Source of the DNA: RHLJ01 sp965247355
Lineage (GTDB): Bacteria; Bacteroidota; Rhodothermia; Balneolales; Balneolaceae
Direction: 5' to 3'
Assembly (NCBI GenBank): GCA_965247355.1
Contig: OZ252011.1
Span: 496,001-560,000 of the forward strand
DNA length: 64,000 nt
Shown here: one piece after another, positions 51,370 through 60,375 of the stretch
How the letters are laid out: every line of letters starts with the position of its first letter
How positions within the stretch are numbered: the first letter of the stretch is position 1
Position numbers and translations under genes: made by a program
Notes under the pieces: generated by a model
Told to the model about the DNA's origin: nothing
Databases searched by the model: none
Seen by the model: only the letters and a program-made list of their open reading frames with translations

Positions 51370-52971
51370 ATGAATTCATATGACGCTATTATCATAGGCT
51401 CGGGGCATAATGGGCTTACAACAGGTTGTTATCTCGCAAAAAATGGCTACAAGATTTTAGTTCTTGAGCGCAGAGATACCATCGGAGGTGCAGTCTGTAC
51501 AGAGCGGATGTTCGAGTCTGAAGAGAATCCCAATGGCTTTCTGATGGATGTAGGTTCTTCGGTCCATATCATGATCCATCAAACCGGAATTATCGAAGAG
51601 CTTGAGTTAACGAAATACGGACTCGAATACATCGATATGGATCCGATTATGTCATATCCGGTTCCAACAGGAAAAGGGGTAATACATTTTTGGAAGGATG
51701 TAGACAAAACTCTCGAATCTATATCAAAAGTGGCTCCCCAAGATGTTAAGAATTACAAAGAGTTTATTGATTTCTGGGGAAAGATCAACAAAGGAGTACT
51801 GAAGGCATTTATGACAACTCCTACTACCGGTGGTATTGTTGCAGAGATGGCAAAAGCTCAGATAAAAGATGGAGCCATGTTTAAGAAGGGAGAAAGTACT
51901 TCCGGATTACAAAAAATACTTTCCAGTTATGGAAAAGTGGTAGATGATGCATTTGATAGTCCACATATGAAAGCAGCCTTGCTTTGGTTTGCTGCTCAGT
52001 CAGGGCCATTACCCGATCACTCTGCAACAGGTGACTTTGCAGGCTGGCAGTCGATGTTACACCAGAGCGGAGCAAAGCATCCAAAAGGTGGAAGTGGAAT
52101 GCTTACTCAGGCTATGAAAAACCTGATCGAGGCACATGGCGGTGAGGTTAAAGCCAATAATCCGGTAGAAAAGATTTTGATTGAAAATGGAAATGCGATT
52201 GGAGTTCAAACAGAAAATGGAGAAGAATTCAGAGCACCAATTGTAGTTTCCAACGCGCATGTTCAAACTACGATGATGAAAATGGTGGGACGGGAACATT
52301 TGGAAGATTCGATGTTTACAAAGGTGAAGAACATCAATGTCGGAAATGGATTTGGAATGGTTATTCGCTGTGCAGTTGATGAACTTCCCGAATATACCGC
52401 CGCACCAGATGATCCTTATATCCATAACGGAATTCAGTTAATGGCCCCATCCGTGCAATACATGAATAATGCAATTGGCGATTACATGCAGAAACGTCCG
52501 CCAGAGAAACCGGCGGTTCTGGCTATGACATTTTCTAAAATTGATCCGGAAGTTGCAAAAGATGGTAAGCATACCATGTTCGTATGGGCGCAATGGCATC
52601 CTTACGAATTGGCAAATGGATTACTTTGGGATGATATTCGTGATCGGGAAGCACAAAAAATCTATGATGTAGTGGTTGATTACGCGCCTAATATGAAAGG
52701 AAAACTCATAGACTGGTACATCCAGTCGCCACTTGATATCGAACGAAAACACGGTTTGCTTCGCGGTAATGTGATGCATGTGGAAATGAGTTTCGATCAA
52801 ATGTTTATGTTTCGTCCGATACCGGAACTAAGTCGATACGAAACGCCTATAAAAAACTTGTACCTTTCCAGCGCTTCCTGCCATCCTGGTGGAGGTGTTT
52901 TCGGAGCTGCAGGACATAATGCTGCTCAGGTTATTCTTAAGAAATCGAAAAAGAAAAAGTGGTTTAGTTGA
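51370..52971 (+). CDS. PYROXD2-like / phytoene-desaturase-family FAD oxidoreductase
   Basis: The protein has 533 residues from ATG 51370; the frame is open 61 codons farther up but overlaps the divergent gene, while MNSYDAIIIGSGHNGLTTGCYLAK is the true FAD-binding start. ERRDTIGGAVCTERMF, LMDVGSSVHI and the C-terminal LYLSSASCHPGGGVFGAAGHNAA match the PYROXD2 (CrtI-like) group, whose bacterial members are often called phytoene dehydrogenase-like without proof. Its stop overlaps the TTG start of alr, so the two are translationally coupled. A link to alanine racemization is not obvious. Confidence 0.87.
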   Translation: MNSYDAIIIGSGHNGLTTGCYLAKNGYKILVLERRDTIGGAVCTERMFESEENPNGFLMDVGSSVHIMIHQTGIIEELELTKYGLEYIDMDPIMSYPVPTGKGVIHFWKDVDKTLESISKVAPQDVKNYKEFIDFWGKINKGVLKAFMTTPTTGGIVAEMAKAQIKDGAMFKKGESTSGLQKILSSYGKVVDDAFDSPHMKAALLWFAAQSGPLPDHSATGDFAGWQSMLHQSGAKHPKGGSGMLTQAMKNLIEAHGGEVKANNPVEKILIENGNAIGVQTENGEEFRAPIVVSNAHVQTTMMKMVGREHLEDSMFTKVKNINVGNGFGMVIRCAVDELPEYTAAPDDPYIHNGIQLMAPSVQYMNNAIGDYMQKRPPEKPAVLAMTFSKIDPEVAKDGKHTMFVWAQWHPYELANGLLWDDIRDREAQKIYDVVVDYAPNMKGKLIDWYIQSPLDIERKHGLLRGNVMHVEMSFDQMFMFRPIPELSRYETPIKNLYLSSASCHPGGGVFGAAGHNAAQVILKKSKKKKWFS

Positions 52972-54026
52972 ATACGAAAGCTTTAATACATCTATCAAAA
53001 TTAGATCATAATCTGGACGCTATAGCCCAAAGATTAAAGCCCGGAGTGAAACGAATGGCTGTGGTAAAAGATGATGCTTATGGGCATGGAATTATTCCAT
53101 TATCAAAGCATATGCAGGATAGAGTAGAATGGTTTTGTGTTGCTCACGTAATTGAAGGTAAACATTTGAGAGAAACTGGAATTACTAAACCTATTCTGGT
53201 ATTTGAAGCACCTTTAGAAGAAACGGCATCTCTTTATGTTGACTATAATCTTACTGCTACACTTTCTGAAATAAGTGCATTTGAAGTTCTGCTACCTGGT
53301 TCTGAATATCAGATTAACATTGATACCGGCATGCATCGGCTCGGGATTTTACTGGACGACGTGTCAAATTTAGTAGAGGAAATACCTAAGCATCAGGACT
53401 TAAGATGTACAGGGATTTACACACATTACTTTAAAGCTGATGATCCGGGAAATTGGGAGGTAAAGAAACAGCTTGAGCTTTTCAAAGCAGCGAGGGCTCA
53501 GTTTCCATCTGAATGGATGACACATACTGCGAATACAGGAGGAATTTTTCATTATGGAGATTTAGATCTTCAGTTTGATGCGGTTCGTCCCGGAGTATGT
53601 TTATATGGTTTTGGAGCTGGAGAAGTGAAAGTGCCTGATTTGGAACCTATCATGGATATCTGTTCTTTCCTTATGCAAGTCAAGCCTGTTCGAAAGGGCG
53701 ATCCAGTTAGTTATGGTGGGAAATGGATTACTCCAGAAGATGGATTCATTGGGATTATCCCCACAGGTTACAGTGATGGAATCCCAAGAATTTTGACAAA
53801 CTCAATTAAACTGAAAATAGGGGAGAAATTGTACGATCAGGTTGGTGTAATCAGTATGGATTATACCATCGTATTTTTGGGAGATGATCGACTTGAAGCT
53901 GGAACTGAAGTTTATTTTCTAAAGGGTAAGGAACTAACCGCAAATCAATGGGCTAAAGTTGCTCATACTATTCCGTACGAAATTACGACGAGCATCAGAG
54001 AACGGGTAAAGAAAATCTACCTGTAA
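52968..54026 (+). CDS. alr: Alanine racemase
   Basis: The protein has 352 residues. Start is TTG 52968, overlapping the previous TGA; the next Met is residue 30 and would cut into the PLP site. The enzyme interconverts L- and D-alanine for peptidoglycan. Seen: PLP lysine Lys34 in VVKDDAYGHG, NIDTGMHRLGI, the HTANTGG loop, VRPGVCLYG and the catalytic Tyr in IPTGYSDGIPR. Most Alr have KANAYGHG, so the Asp-Asp after the lysine is a variation. The C-terminal domain (VSYGGKWITPEDG, ISMDYTIVFL) is complete. Confidence 0.94.
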   Translation: MNTKALIHLSKLDHNLDAIAQRLKPGVKRMAVVKDDAYGHGIIPLSKHMQDRVEWFCVAHVIEGKHLRETGITKPILVFEAPLEETASLYVDYNLTATLSEISAFEVLLPGSEYQINIDTGMHRLGILLDDVSNLVEEIPKHQDLRCTGIYTHYFKADDPGNWEVKKQLELFKAARAQFPSEWMTHTANTGGIFHYGDLDLQFDAVRPGVCLYGFGAGEVKVPDLEPIMDICSFLMQVKPVRKGDPVSYGGKWITPEDGFIGIIPTGYSDGIPRILTNSIKLKIGEKLYDQVGVISMDYTIVFLGDDRLEAGTEVYFLKGKELTANQWAKVAHTIPYEITTSIRERVKKIYL

Positions 54027-54527
54027 TTAATACTCGATAGTTTCCAGCTCTACATCATAAACCAATACGGTTGACTCTGTTGGATTTAAACTCGGTGGAA
54101 TTACCATAACACGGCGTTCACCTTCCAGCATTCCGAGAATACCTTCGACAAAACCTTCACCTTTCGAGTTTCTTCCCCTGTCATTCACATAAGAGCCTAT
54201 ATTATTAAAGCGGTCTGGAGAGGTGCTTCCGTTTCCATATGAACTTTCGAAAATAGTTCCGTCATCACGTCTTCCTGTATAATAGATTTGAATATCATCT
54301 CTGATTACCACTTCGAAAGACTCCGGATTACCTTCAGTAATCACATAGTAAATAAGCCCGGACTCAGTGGTTACTTTAGTAACACCTTGCGCAGTAGTAT
54401 CGGGAAGAGGGGGGACATCTGAATAATCAATTCGAAAAGGATTACTATCATCATTACAGGCAGAAACGACAAGCGCAGTAAGAATAATAAGTGAAAAGAT
54501 TTTCAGATTTTTGAGAGAATTCATCAA
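54027..54527 (-). CDS. FKBP-type peptidyl-prolyl isomerase lipoprotein
   Basis: The protein has 166 residues. Lipoprotein signal ending VVSAC (Cys24). An FKBP domain follows, about 50-166: SGLIYYVITEG, VEVVIRDDIQIYYTGRRDDGTIFESSYG, GFVEGILGMLEGERRVMVIPPSLN and a last strand VYDVELETI. It would catalyse cis/trans proline isomerisation and help folding of exported proteins. It ends right beside the alr stop (convergent) and precedes tatC on the same strand with 112 bp between. Confidence 0.9.
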   Translation of the reverse strand: MMNSLKNLKIFSLIILTALVVSACNDDSNPFRIDYSDVPPLPDTTAQGVTKVTTESGLIYYVITEGNPESFEVVIRDDIQIYYTGRRDDGTIFESSYGNGSTSPDRFNNIGSYVNDRGRNSKGEGFVEGILGMLEGERRVMVIPPSLNPTESTVLVYDVELETIEY

Positions 54528-54639
54528 TAAAACTTATGAGTTTGAAACGACGGGTATACAACCCGCATTTAGACAATATATTATGCAATTTCGAAGCATT
54601 AAAGATATCATTTCAGCAGGAGAAAAGCTGTAACGGATT

Positions 54640-55473
54640 TTAGGATTCTGTTTCTCCAAACGCTTCCTGAAGTTCTTTTTCTCTTCGTTTACCCGCAATG
54701 TGACTTACCCAAATTGAAAATTCGTATAACACAGCCAATGGCATTGCAATAAGAATCTGTGATATAGGATCAGGGGGGGTTAGTAATGCCGCCATCACGA
54801 GGCAAACTATAAGCGCGTGCCTTCTGTATTGGCGAAGGAAAGCAGGGGTGAGGATTCCTATTTTTGAAAGTGCATAACTGATAATGGGTATCTGGAAAAT
54901 AATACCACAGGAAACCACCCACATAGCAAGTGAGCTGAAGTATTCATTAATATCGAAATCATTTCGCACGATACCAGAATCAGAGATATTGAAAGAAGCA
55001 AAAAACTGAAGTGCAAAAGGAACCAGAATCAAATAGCCGAATGAGACTCCGATCAAAAAGAATAAGGTTATAAAAAATGCACTAACGATTGTTTTCCATT
55101 TTTCTTTTGTCTCAAGTGCAGGCTCAATAAAAGCCCACATCTGAAAGATGAAAATAGGCGAGCCGATCATGAAACCGGAAACAAATAACATTCCCCAGAA
55201 GGTGAAAAACTGTCCGGGTAACTTTCTGCTCTGTAAAGTTAAATCAATGGCGTCAACTTTGATGATATCGTACATGAAAAAATTAGCCTTTGTTGGGCCA
55301 AGCAGAACTTCATCGATCACAAAATCTGAGAAAATAAACGCCACAATCACACCAACCACAATGCCAATCATCCCCTTGATGATTCGCCAGCGTAGTTCTT
55401 CCAAATGTTCCAGAAAGGACATCTGATCCGTTCTGTCAGCTGGTTTTACAACCTTCGGGGGTTCCTGACCCAT
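54640..55473 (-). CDS. tatC: Sec-independent protein translocase TatC
   Basis: The protein has 277 residues from ATG 55473 (a TTG eight codons upstream is less likely). It is the main receptor of the Tat system, which moves folded proteins across the inner membrane. Seen: MSFLEHLEELRWRIIKGM, the invariant start of TatC, F-x-x-P-x-F-like loop IGSPIFIFQMWAFIEPALETKEKWK, then six helices and VMAALLTPPDPISQILIAMPLAVLYEFSIWV. The loop after helix 1 is longer than in E. coli. No tatA or tatB in the window. Followed by glyA upstream, 33 bp away. Confidence 0.95.
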   Translation of the reverse strand: MGQEPPKVVKPADRTDQMSFLEHLEELRWRIIKGMIGIVVGVIVAFIFSDFVIDEVLLGPTKANFFMYDIIKVDAIDLTLQSRKLPGQFFTFWGMLFVSGFMIGSPIFIFQMWAFIEPALETKEKWKTIVSAFFITLFFLIGVSFGYLILVPFALQFFASFNISDSGIVRNDFDINEYFSSLAMWVVSCGIIFQIPIISYALSKIGILTPAFLRQYRRHALIVCLVMAALLTPPDPISQILIAMPLAVLYEFSIWVSHIAGKRREKELQEAFGETES

Positions 55474-55506
55474 TATTTGGCGTTCTCCGGTGTTCAAATT
55501 GCTTTA

Positions 55507-56805
55507 TTAAGCGGTTACGAAATCATACAAAGGAAAACGTGAACAAAGCTCGTTCACTTCAGATTCTACCTTTGTTAGTACATCTTCATTACCTGGATTT
55601 TGAATCACTTTGTCAATGAGTACTGCAATGTATTCAAACTCGGCTTCTTTAAGTCCTCGGGTAGTCATTGCCGGAGATCCAATACGGATACCGGAAGTTA
55701 CAAAAGGACTCTCAGTATCAAATGGAACCATATTTTTGTTAACGGTGATAGCGGCTTTCCCAAGCGCTTCTTCAGCCACCTTTCCGGTTACTCCTTTATT
55801 TCGAAGATCAATCAAAATGAGGTGATTGTCAGTACCACCACTTACGATATCATATCCAAGCTCGACAAATTTAGCAGCAAGTGCTTTAGCATTTTTTTGA
55901 ACCTGTAGTTGGTAGTCTTTGAAGGAAGGTTCAAGTGCTTCGCCATAAGCTACCGCTTTTGCAGCTACTACATGCATTAGCGGTCCACCCTGAGTTCCGG
56001 GGAATACTGCGGAATCCAATACTTCACTCCAGTTTTTTGTTCGTCCGGATTTTGGAGCAACAACTCCCAAAGTATTTTCACCGTCTTTACCAACCAGAAT
56101 CATTCCACCACGAGGTCCGCGAAGTGTTTTGTGTGTAGTCGTAGTAACTACGTGAGCATGAGGCAGAGGATCATTTAAAATCTTTGTAGCAATTAATCCT
56201 GCAGTATGTGCCATATCCATCCAAAGGAGTGCACCAACTTCATCTGCAATCGAGCGGAAGGCTTCATAATCATAATCCCGGGAATAAGCTGAGGCTCCAA
56301 TAGAAATCATCTTTGGGTTAACCGCTTTCGCTTTCTCACGGATCTTGTTGTAATCCAATCTGCCAGTTTCTTTTTCTACGCCATAAAATTCAGGCTTAAA
56401 ATAAATTCCGGAAAAGTTCACAGGTGAACCATGAGTAAGGTGACCGCCATGAGATAAATCAAATCCAAGTAAGGTATCTCCGGGCTTCATCAGAGCAAGA
56501 TAAACTGCAGCATTAGCTGAAGCACCGGAATGAGGCTGAACATTCACCCAATCTGCACCAAATAACTCTTTAGCGCGATCTCTGGCTATATCCTCGATCA
56601 CATCAGCGTATTCACAGCCTCCATAATATCTCTTGCCGGGGTAGCCTTCTGCATATTTGTTGGTGAGATTACTTCCATTGGCCTGAAGGACTGCTCTGGT
56701 TACAAAATTTTCGGAAGCGATAAGTTCCAGATTGGTATTCTGGCGTTCAGTTTCCTTTTCAAGTAATTCAAAGATCTTAGGGTCTTGCTCCTGGATAGAT
56801 TTCAT
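55507..56805 (-). CDS. glyA: Serine hydroxymethyltransferase
   Basis: The protein has 432 residues. Converts serine and tetrahydrofolate into glycine and methylene-THF. Seen: LIASENFVTRAVLQANGS, LTNKYAEGYPGKRYYGGCEY, DMAHTAGLIA, the PLP lysine Lys226 in VTTTTHKTLRGPRGG and SGIRIGSPAMTTRG. Length is normal. Its ATG shares a base with the stop of rpiB (TAATG), so the two are co-translated. Order on the minus strand is rpiB-glyA-tatC. Confidence 0.97.
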   Translation of the reverse strand: MKSIQEQDPKIFELLEKETERQNTNLELIASENFVTRAVLQANGSNLTNKYAEGYPGKRYYGGCEYADVIEDIARDRAKELFGADWVNVQPHSGASANAAVYLALMKPGDTLLGFDLSHGGHLTHGSPVNFSGIYFKPEFYGVEKETGRLDYNKIREKAKAVNPKMISIGASAYSRDYDYEAFRSIADEVGALLWMDMAHTAGLIATKILNDPLPHAHVVTTTTHKTLRGPRGGMILVGKDGENTLGVVAPKSGRTKNWSEVLDSAVFPGTQGGPLMHVVAAKAVAYGEALEPSFKDYQLQVQKNAKALAAKFVELGYDIVSGGTDNHLILIDLRNKGVTGKVAEEALGKAAITVNKNMVPFDTESPFVTSGIRIGSPAMTTRGLKEAEFEYIAVLIDKVIQNPGNEDVLTKVESEVNELCSRFPLYDFVTA

Positions 56806-57260
56806 TAACTGGGATCTTTTTGAGTTAGTGATTCAATTTTTTTTATACGTCGTTCATGTCGTCCGCCTTCAAATTTGGTTCCAAACCAAGCCTTTAGAAT
56901 GGCTTCTATTTCCTCTTCGGTATCTTCCAGTTCTCTTCCTGGAAGACAAAGGATATTGGCATCGTTGTGAAGGCGAGTAAGGCCGGATATCTTTTCATTC
57001 CAAACCAGCGCAGCTCTTACTTTTGGGTATTTATTGGCAGTCATGCAAACACCCTGACCACTTCCACATACTAAAATTCCCTGCTCGTATTCTCCGGAAT
57101 TAATTCGTTCAGATACCTGAACTGCAAAATCGGCATAATCAACAGAGTCTTCAGTGTGTGTTCCAAAATCAATGGGAGTATGACCGAGTTTCTCTAATAT
57201 CTTTTTGGTAATGGATTTTGCTTTGAACCCGGCGTGATCGCTCGCAATAGGGATGATCAT
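56805..57260 (-). CDS. rpiB: Ribose-5-phosphate isomerase B
   Basis: The protein has 151 residues. Interconverts ribulose-5-phosphate and ribose-5-phosphate in the pentose phosphate pathway. Markers are IASDHAGFKAKS, DFGTHTEDSVDYADFA, GILVCGSGQGVCMTANKYPKVRAAL (with the catalytic Cys in VCGSG) and LHNDANILCLPGR. Translationally coupled to glyA. A 201-bp intergenic region upstream holds a dispersed palindrome. Confidence 0.95.
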   Translation of the reverse strand: MIIPIASDHAGFKAKSITKKILEKLGHTPIDFGTHTEDSVDYADFAVQVSERINSGEYEQGILVCGSGQGVCMTANKYPKVRAALVWNEKISGLTRLHNDANILCLPGRELEDTEEEIEAILKAWFGTKFEGGRHERRIKKIESLTQKDPS

Positions 57261-57358
57261 TAAATTAAATTTGGAATGAATGATTGGGGCATAAATATCT
57301 TCAAAAAATCAGTTAGTTTAAAGGCGAATTAAGTGTTTGAGGACGAATTATTTTAAAC

Positions 57359-57386
57359 GGTCATCCTGAGTACACTGCTGAAGGAT
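57359..57386. repeat. Second GGTCATCCTGA-type intergenic palindrome
   Basis: GGTCATCCTGAG at 57359-57370 matches the head of the element at 7203-7212, and ATCCT (57363-57367) pairs with AGGAT (57382-57386). It lies between the divergent rpiB and inositol monophosphatase genes and looks like a degenerate copy of a dispersed intergenic repeat. Confidence 0.5.
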
Positions 57387-57461
57387 CAGAACAGCAAAAA
57401 ATTCAATTAAACCCGTTGCGAGTATTCATTTCAACACACTGAATCACTTAAATAAACAGAT

Positions 57462-58268
57462 ATGTACCAAAAAGAACTGGAAACAGCACGAAAAGCTGCA
57501 GGAGATGCAGCGAAGATTATCAGAGAATTTGCATCGAATCAATCTTTTGAAATAGAGCTCAAGCGTAAAAATGATTTAGTAACAGATGCCGATTTAGCTT
57601 CCGAGAAGAAAATTATTGAGATTATTAAGTCTGTATTTCCTGAAGATCAGTTTTTAGCTGAAGAATCAAATACACATGCTAAGCTGCCGGCAGGAAGAGT
57701 ATGGATCATCGATCCGATTGACGGAACCACTAATTTCTCGCATGGTTTTCCTCCCTATTGTGTGTCGATCGCATTTTGGGAAGATGGGGAAGCGAAAGTA
57801 GGATTGGTACTTGAAGTGGCACATGATGAGTGGTTCTGGGCAGTGGAAGGAGAAGGAGCATGGCTTGGTGATAAGAAGATTCAGGTTTCGGAAATTACAG
57901 AGCCTTCACGAGCCTTAATTGGTACAGGATTTCCTTACAGTCAGTTTGAGTTGGTTGATCCATATCTCCAGGTACTCAAAAATATGATGCAGAAAACGCA
58001 TGGGGTACGCAGAGCCGGGGCGGCTTCCTATGATTTATGCTGTGTTGCTGCGGGTCGACTGGAAGGTTTTTACGAATATGGACTTAATCCCTGGGATATA
58101 GCAGCGGGAATGCTGATTATTAAAGAGGCAGGAGGTATTTCCACCGACTGGAAAGGAGACCAGAACCAACTCTTCGGAAAAAGAATCATTACAGGAAATC
58201 CTGAAATATGTAAGTTTTTGGAAGGGGAGATAAAAGCTTGTTTTTCTGAGGGGAATCTTTCGGTTTAA
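57462..58268 (+). CDS. suhB: Inositol monophosphatase family protein
   Basis: The protein has 268 residues. A Mg-dependent, Li-sensitive phosphatase family (IMPase, also CysQ and fructose-bisphosphatase relatives). Metal motifs: AEES (Glu68), D84-P-I-D87-G-T-T-N-F, and GLNPWDIAAGMLIIKEAGG near the C-terminus. The substrate may be inositol-1-phosphate or another sugar phosphate; in some bacteria SuhB also assists rRNA transcription, so the symbol is a family label. Plus-strand, separate from its neighbours. Confidence 0.87.
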   Translation: MYQKELETARKAAGDAAKIIREFASNQSFEIELKRKNDLVTDADLASEKKIIEIIKSVFPEDQFLAEESNTHAKLPAGRVWIIDPIDGTTNFSHGFPPYCVSIAFWEDGEAKVGLVLEVAHDEWFWAVEGEGAWLGDKKIQVSEITEPSRALIGTGFPYSQFELVDPYLQVLKNMMQKTHGVRRAGAASYDLCCVAAGRLEGFYEYGLNPWDIAAGMLIIKEAGGISTDWKGDQNQLFGKRIITGNPEICKFLEGEIKACFSEGNLSV

Positions 58269-58283
58269 TTTTATTATTCAATC

Positions 58284-58379
58284 ATTAGTGGCTTAGTAAG
58301 GAGAATTAATTCGTTGTATAAGTTGTACTCCGATTTGCTTCTTTCTTGCCTGTCCTATTTCACTCTCCACTAATTCTCC
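58284..58379. repeat. Overlapping inverted repeats upstream of aguB
   Basis: ATTAGTGG (58284-58291) pairs with CCACTAAT (58367-58374), and GGAGAATTA (58300-58308) pairs with TAATTCTCC (58371-58379). The right-hand halves overlap, so only one pairing can form at a time. This could be a two-state leader RNA for the arginine/agmatine genes, or chance in an AT-rich gap. Confidence 0.35.
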
Positions 58380-58413
58380 ATACCTTTCAAACGAATCAAA
58401 AAAAGGAAGAAAC

Positions 58414-59298
58414 GTGCCCGAACGTAATGTAAATGTGGGGATTGTGCAGATGAGCTGTTTATCCAATCCCGAAGAAAATCTTACTAAAGCTATTCAGAAA
58501 GTAAAAGAAGCGGCCAAGCAGGGTGCTCAAATTGTGTGCCTTCAGGAGTTGTTTCGTTCGCTATACTTTTGCGATGTGGAGGACTACGATAATTTTAAAC
58601 TGGCAGAGCCGGTTCCCGGACCAAGTACAGATGCATTATCTAAAGTAGCGAAAGAGTTAGGTGTGGTAATTATCGCATCTTTATTTGAGAAGAGAACCGA
58701 AGGATTATATCACAATACTACGGCTGTTTTGGATGCTGATGGTAGCTATCTGGGCAAATATCGTAAAATGCATATTCCTGATGATCCGGGATATTATGAG
58801 AAGTTCTATTTCACTCCCGGCGATATGGGCTACAAAATTTTTGAGACAAAATTCGCCAAAATTGGTGTTCTTATTTGTTGGGATCAATGGTATCCGGAAG
58901 CTGCACGAATTACGACACTTAAAGGCGCAGAGATGTTGTTTTATCCAACCGCTATTGGCTGGCATAAGGATCAGGATGTACCAACAAATGACGAACAGTA
59001 TCAGGCGTGGCAAACCATACAACGGTCACATTCTGTGGCAAACGGAGTTCCAGTAATTTCAGTGAACAGGGTTGGCGCTGAGGGAGAAATGAATTTCTGG
59101 GGAGGTTCATTTATCACCAACTCATTTGGAAGAGTTTTGCACAAGGCTTCCCATACAGACGAAGAAATACATGTCGAATCACTTTCGATGGATTCATCTA
59201 ATGAATATCGTACGCATTGGCCGTTTTTGAGAGACCGACGTATCGATTCCTATCAGCCTATCACTAAGCGTTTTCTGGATGATGATGAATCTCATTGA
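58414..59298 (+). CDS. aguB: N-carbamoylputrescine amidase
   Basis: The protein has 294 residues and starts with GTG 58414, with AAGGAAG a few bases upstream as a good ribosome site. A nitrilase-superfamily enzyme that turns N-carbamoylputrescine into putrescine, CO2 and ammonia. Catalytic triad Glu45 (LQELF), Lys118 (YRKMHIPDDPGYYEKFYFTPGD) and Cys155 (LICWDQWYPEAAR). The YEKFYFTPGD block and the C-terminal HWPFLRDRRIDSY are typical of AguB. It overlaps aguA by 20 bp. Confidence 0.95.
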   Translation: MPERNVNVGIVQMSCLSNPEENLTKAIQKVKEAAKQGAQIVCLQELFRSLYFCDVEDYDNFKLAEPVPGPSTDALSKVAKELGVVIIASLFEKRTEGLYHNTTAVLDADGSYLGKYRKMHIPDDPGYYEKFYFTPGDMGYKIFETKFAKIGVLICWDQWYPEAARITTLKGAEMLFYPTAIGWHKDQDVPTNDEQYQAWQTIQRSHSVANGVPVISVNRVGAEGEMNFWGGSFITNSFGRVLHKASHTDEEIHVESLSMDSSNEYRTHWPFLRDRRIDSYQPITKRFLDDDESH

Positions 59299-60373
59299 GG
59301 CTCCATCAAACCGGAAGGAAATACTACGCTTTAAAGAAATTCCGGCTGAACACGGATTTTACTTTCCCGCAGAGTGGGCAGAACATGAAGCTACATGGCT
59401 AAGCTGGCCGCACAATCCTGATACATGGCCGGGTAAAATTGAAAAAATCTGGCCGGCATACTGTGAATTCATAAAATTGGTGTCGGAAGGGGAGAAGGTG
59501 AACATCAACGTTCAGGATGAGGCAATGGCGAAAGAAGCTTTTGCTAAGATTAAAAATGCCGGCGCAGATTTGTCTCAGGTCTTTTTTTATCTGAACCCTA
59601 CCAATGACGCCTGGTGTCGTGATCATGGTCCCGCTTTTTTGTTGAATAAAGAATCGGATAAGAAAATCATTGTCGATTGGGGCTATAATGCCTGGGGTGG
59701 AAAATATCCACCTTTTGATTTGGATGATGTTATTCCAACTCGAATTGCCCAGCAACTCAGATTTCCTGTTGCTCAGGCAGATATTGTAATGGAAGGCGGT
59801 TCGGTGGAATTCAATGGAAAGGGAACTGTGCTTACCACAACTGCTTGTTTATTGAATAAGAACCGGAATCCGCATCTTACTAAAGCGGGAATTGAGGAGT
59901 ATTTGATGAACTTTTACGGAGTCACGAATATCCTTTGGCTCGGTGATGGAATTGTAGGCGATGATACCGACGGTCATATTGACGATTTGACTCGGTTTAT
60001 AAATGAAAACACGGTAGTAACGGTAGTGGAGGAAGAGGAGACGGATGAGAATTTTTTACCTCTGAAGGAAAACTTAGAGTTACTTAGAAGCTTGAAACTT
60101 CAGGATGGAAGTCCACTAACCGTAATTGAACTTCCGATGCCTGAAGCGAGATATTATGAAGGTCAAAGGCTCCCAATGTCTTACGCAAATTTCTACATCG
60201 CTAATAAGTATGTAATTGTACCAATATTCAACGATCCGAATGATGAAAAAGCTTTGGAAATACTTCAGGCTTGTTTCCCTGGTCGAGAAGTGGTTGGGAT
60301 CAACTCATCAGATCTTATCTGGGGATTAGGAAGCTTTCATTGTTTGAGCCAGCAGGAGCCAAAAACTATATAA
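59279..60373 (+). CDS. aguA: Agmatine deiminase
   Basis: The protein has 364 residues. Converts agmatine to N-carbamoylputrescine. Motifs: PAEWAEHEATWLSWPHNPDTWPG, WCRDHGPAFL, VMEGGSVEFNGKG, the catalytic His in DGHIDDLTRF, and Cys355 in LGSFHCLSQQEP. Three consecutive ATG codons (59279, 59282, 59285) open the frame, inside the end of aguB. Together aguB-aguA make putrescine from arginine-derived agmatine. The arginine decarboxylase is not in the window. Confidence 0.96.
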   Translation: MMMNLIEAPSNRKEILRFKEIPAEHGFYFPAEWAEHEATWLSWPHNPDTWPGKIEKIWPAYCEFIKLVSEGEKVNINVQDEAMAKEAFAKIKNAGADLSQVFFYLNPTNDAWCRDHGPAFLLNKESDKKIIVDWGYNAWGGKYPPFDLDDVIPTRIAQQLRFPVAQADIVMEGGSVEFNGKGTVLTTTACLLNKNRNPHLTKAGIEEYLMNFYGVTNILWLGDGIVGDDTDGHIDDLTRFINENTVVTVVEEEETDENFLPLKENLELLRSLKLQDGSPLTVIELPMPEARYYEGQRLPMSYANFYIANKYVIVPIFNDPNDEKALEILQACFPGREVVGINSSDLIWGLGSFHCLSQQEPKTI

Positions 60374-60375
60374 AA

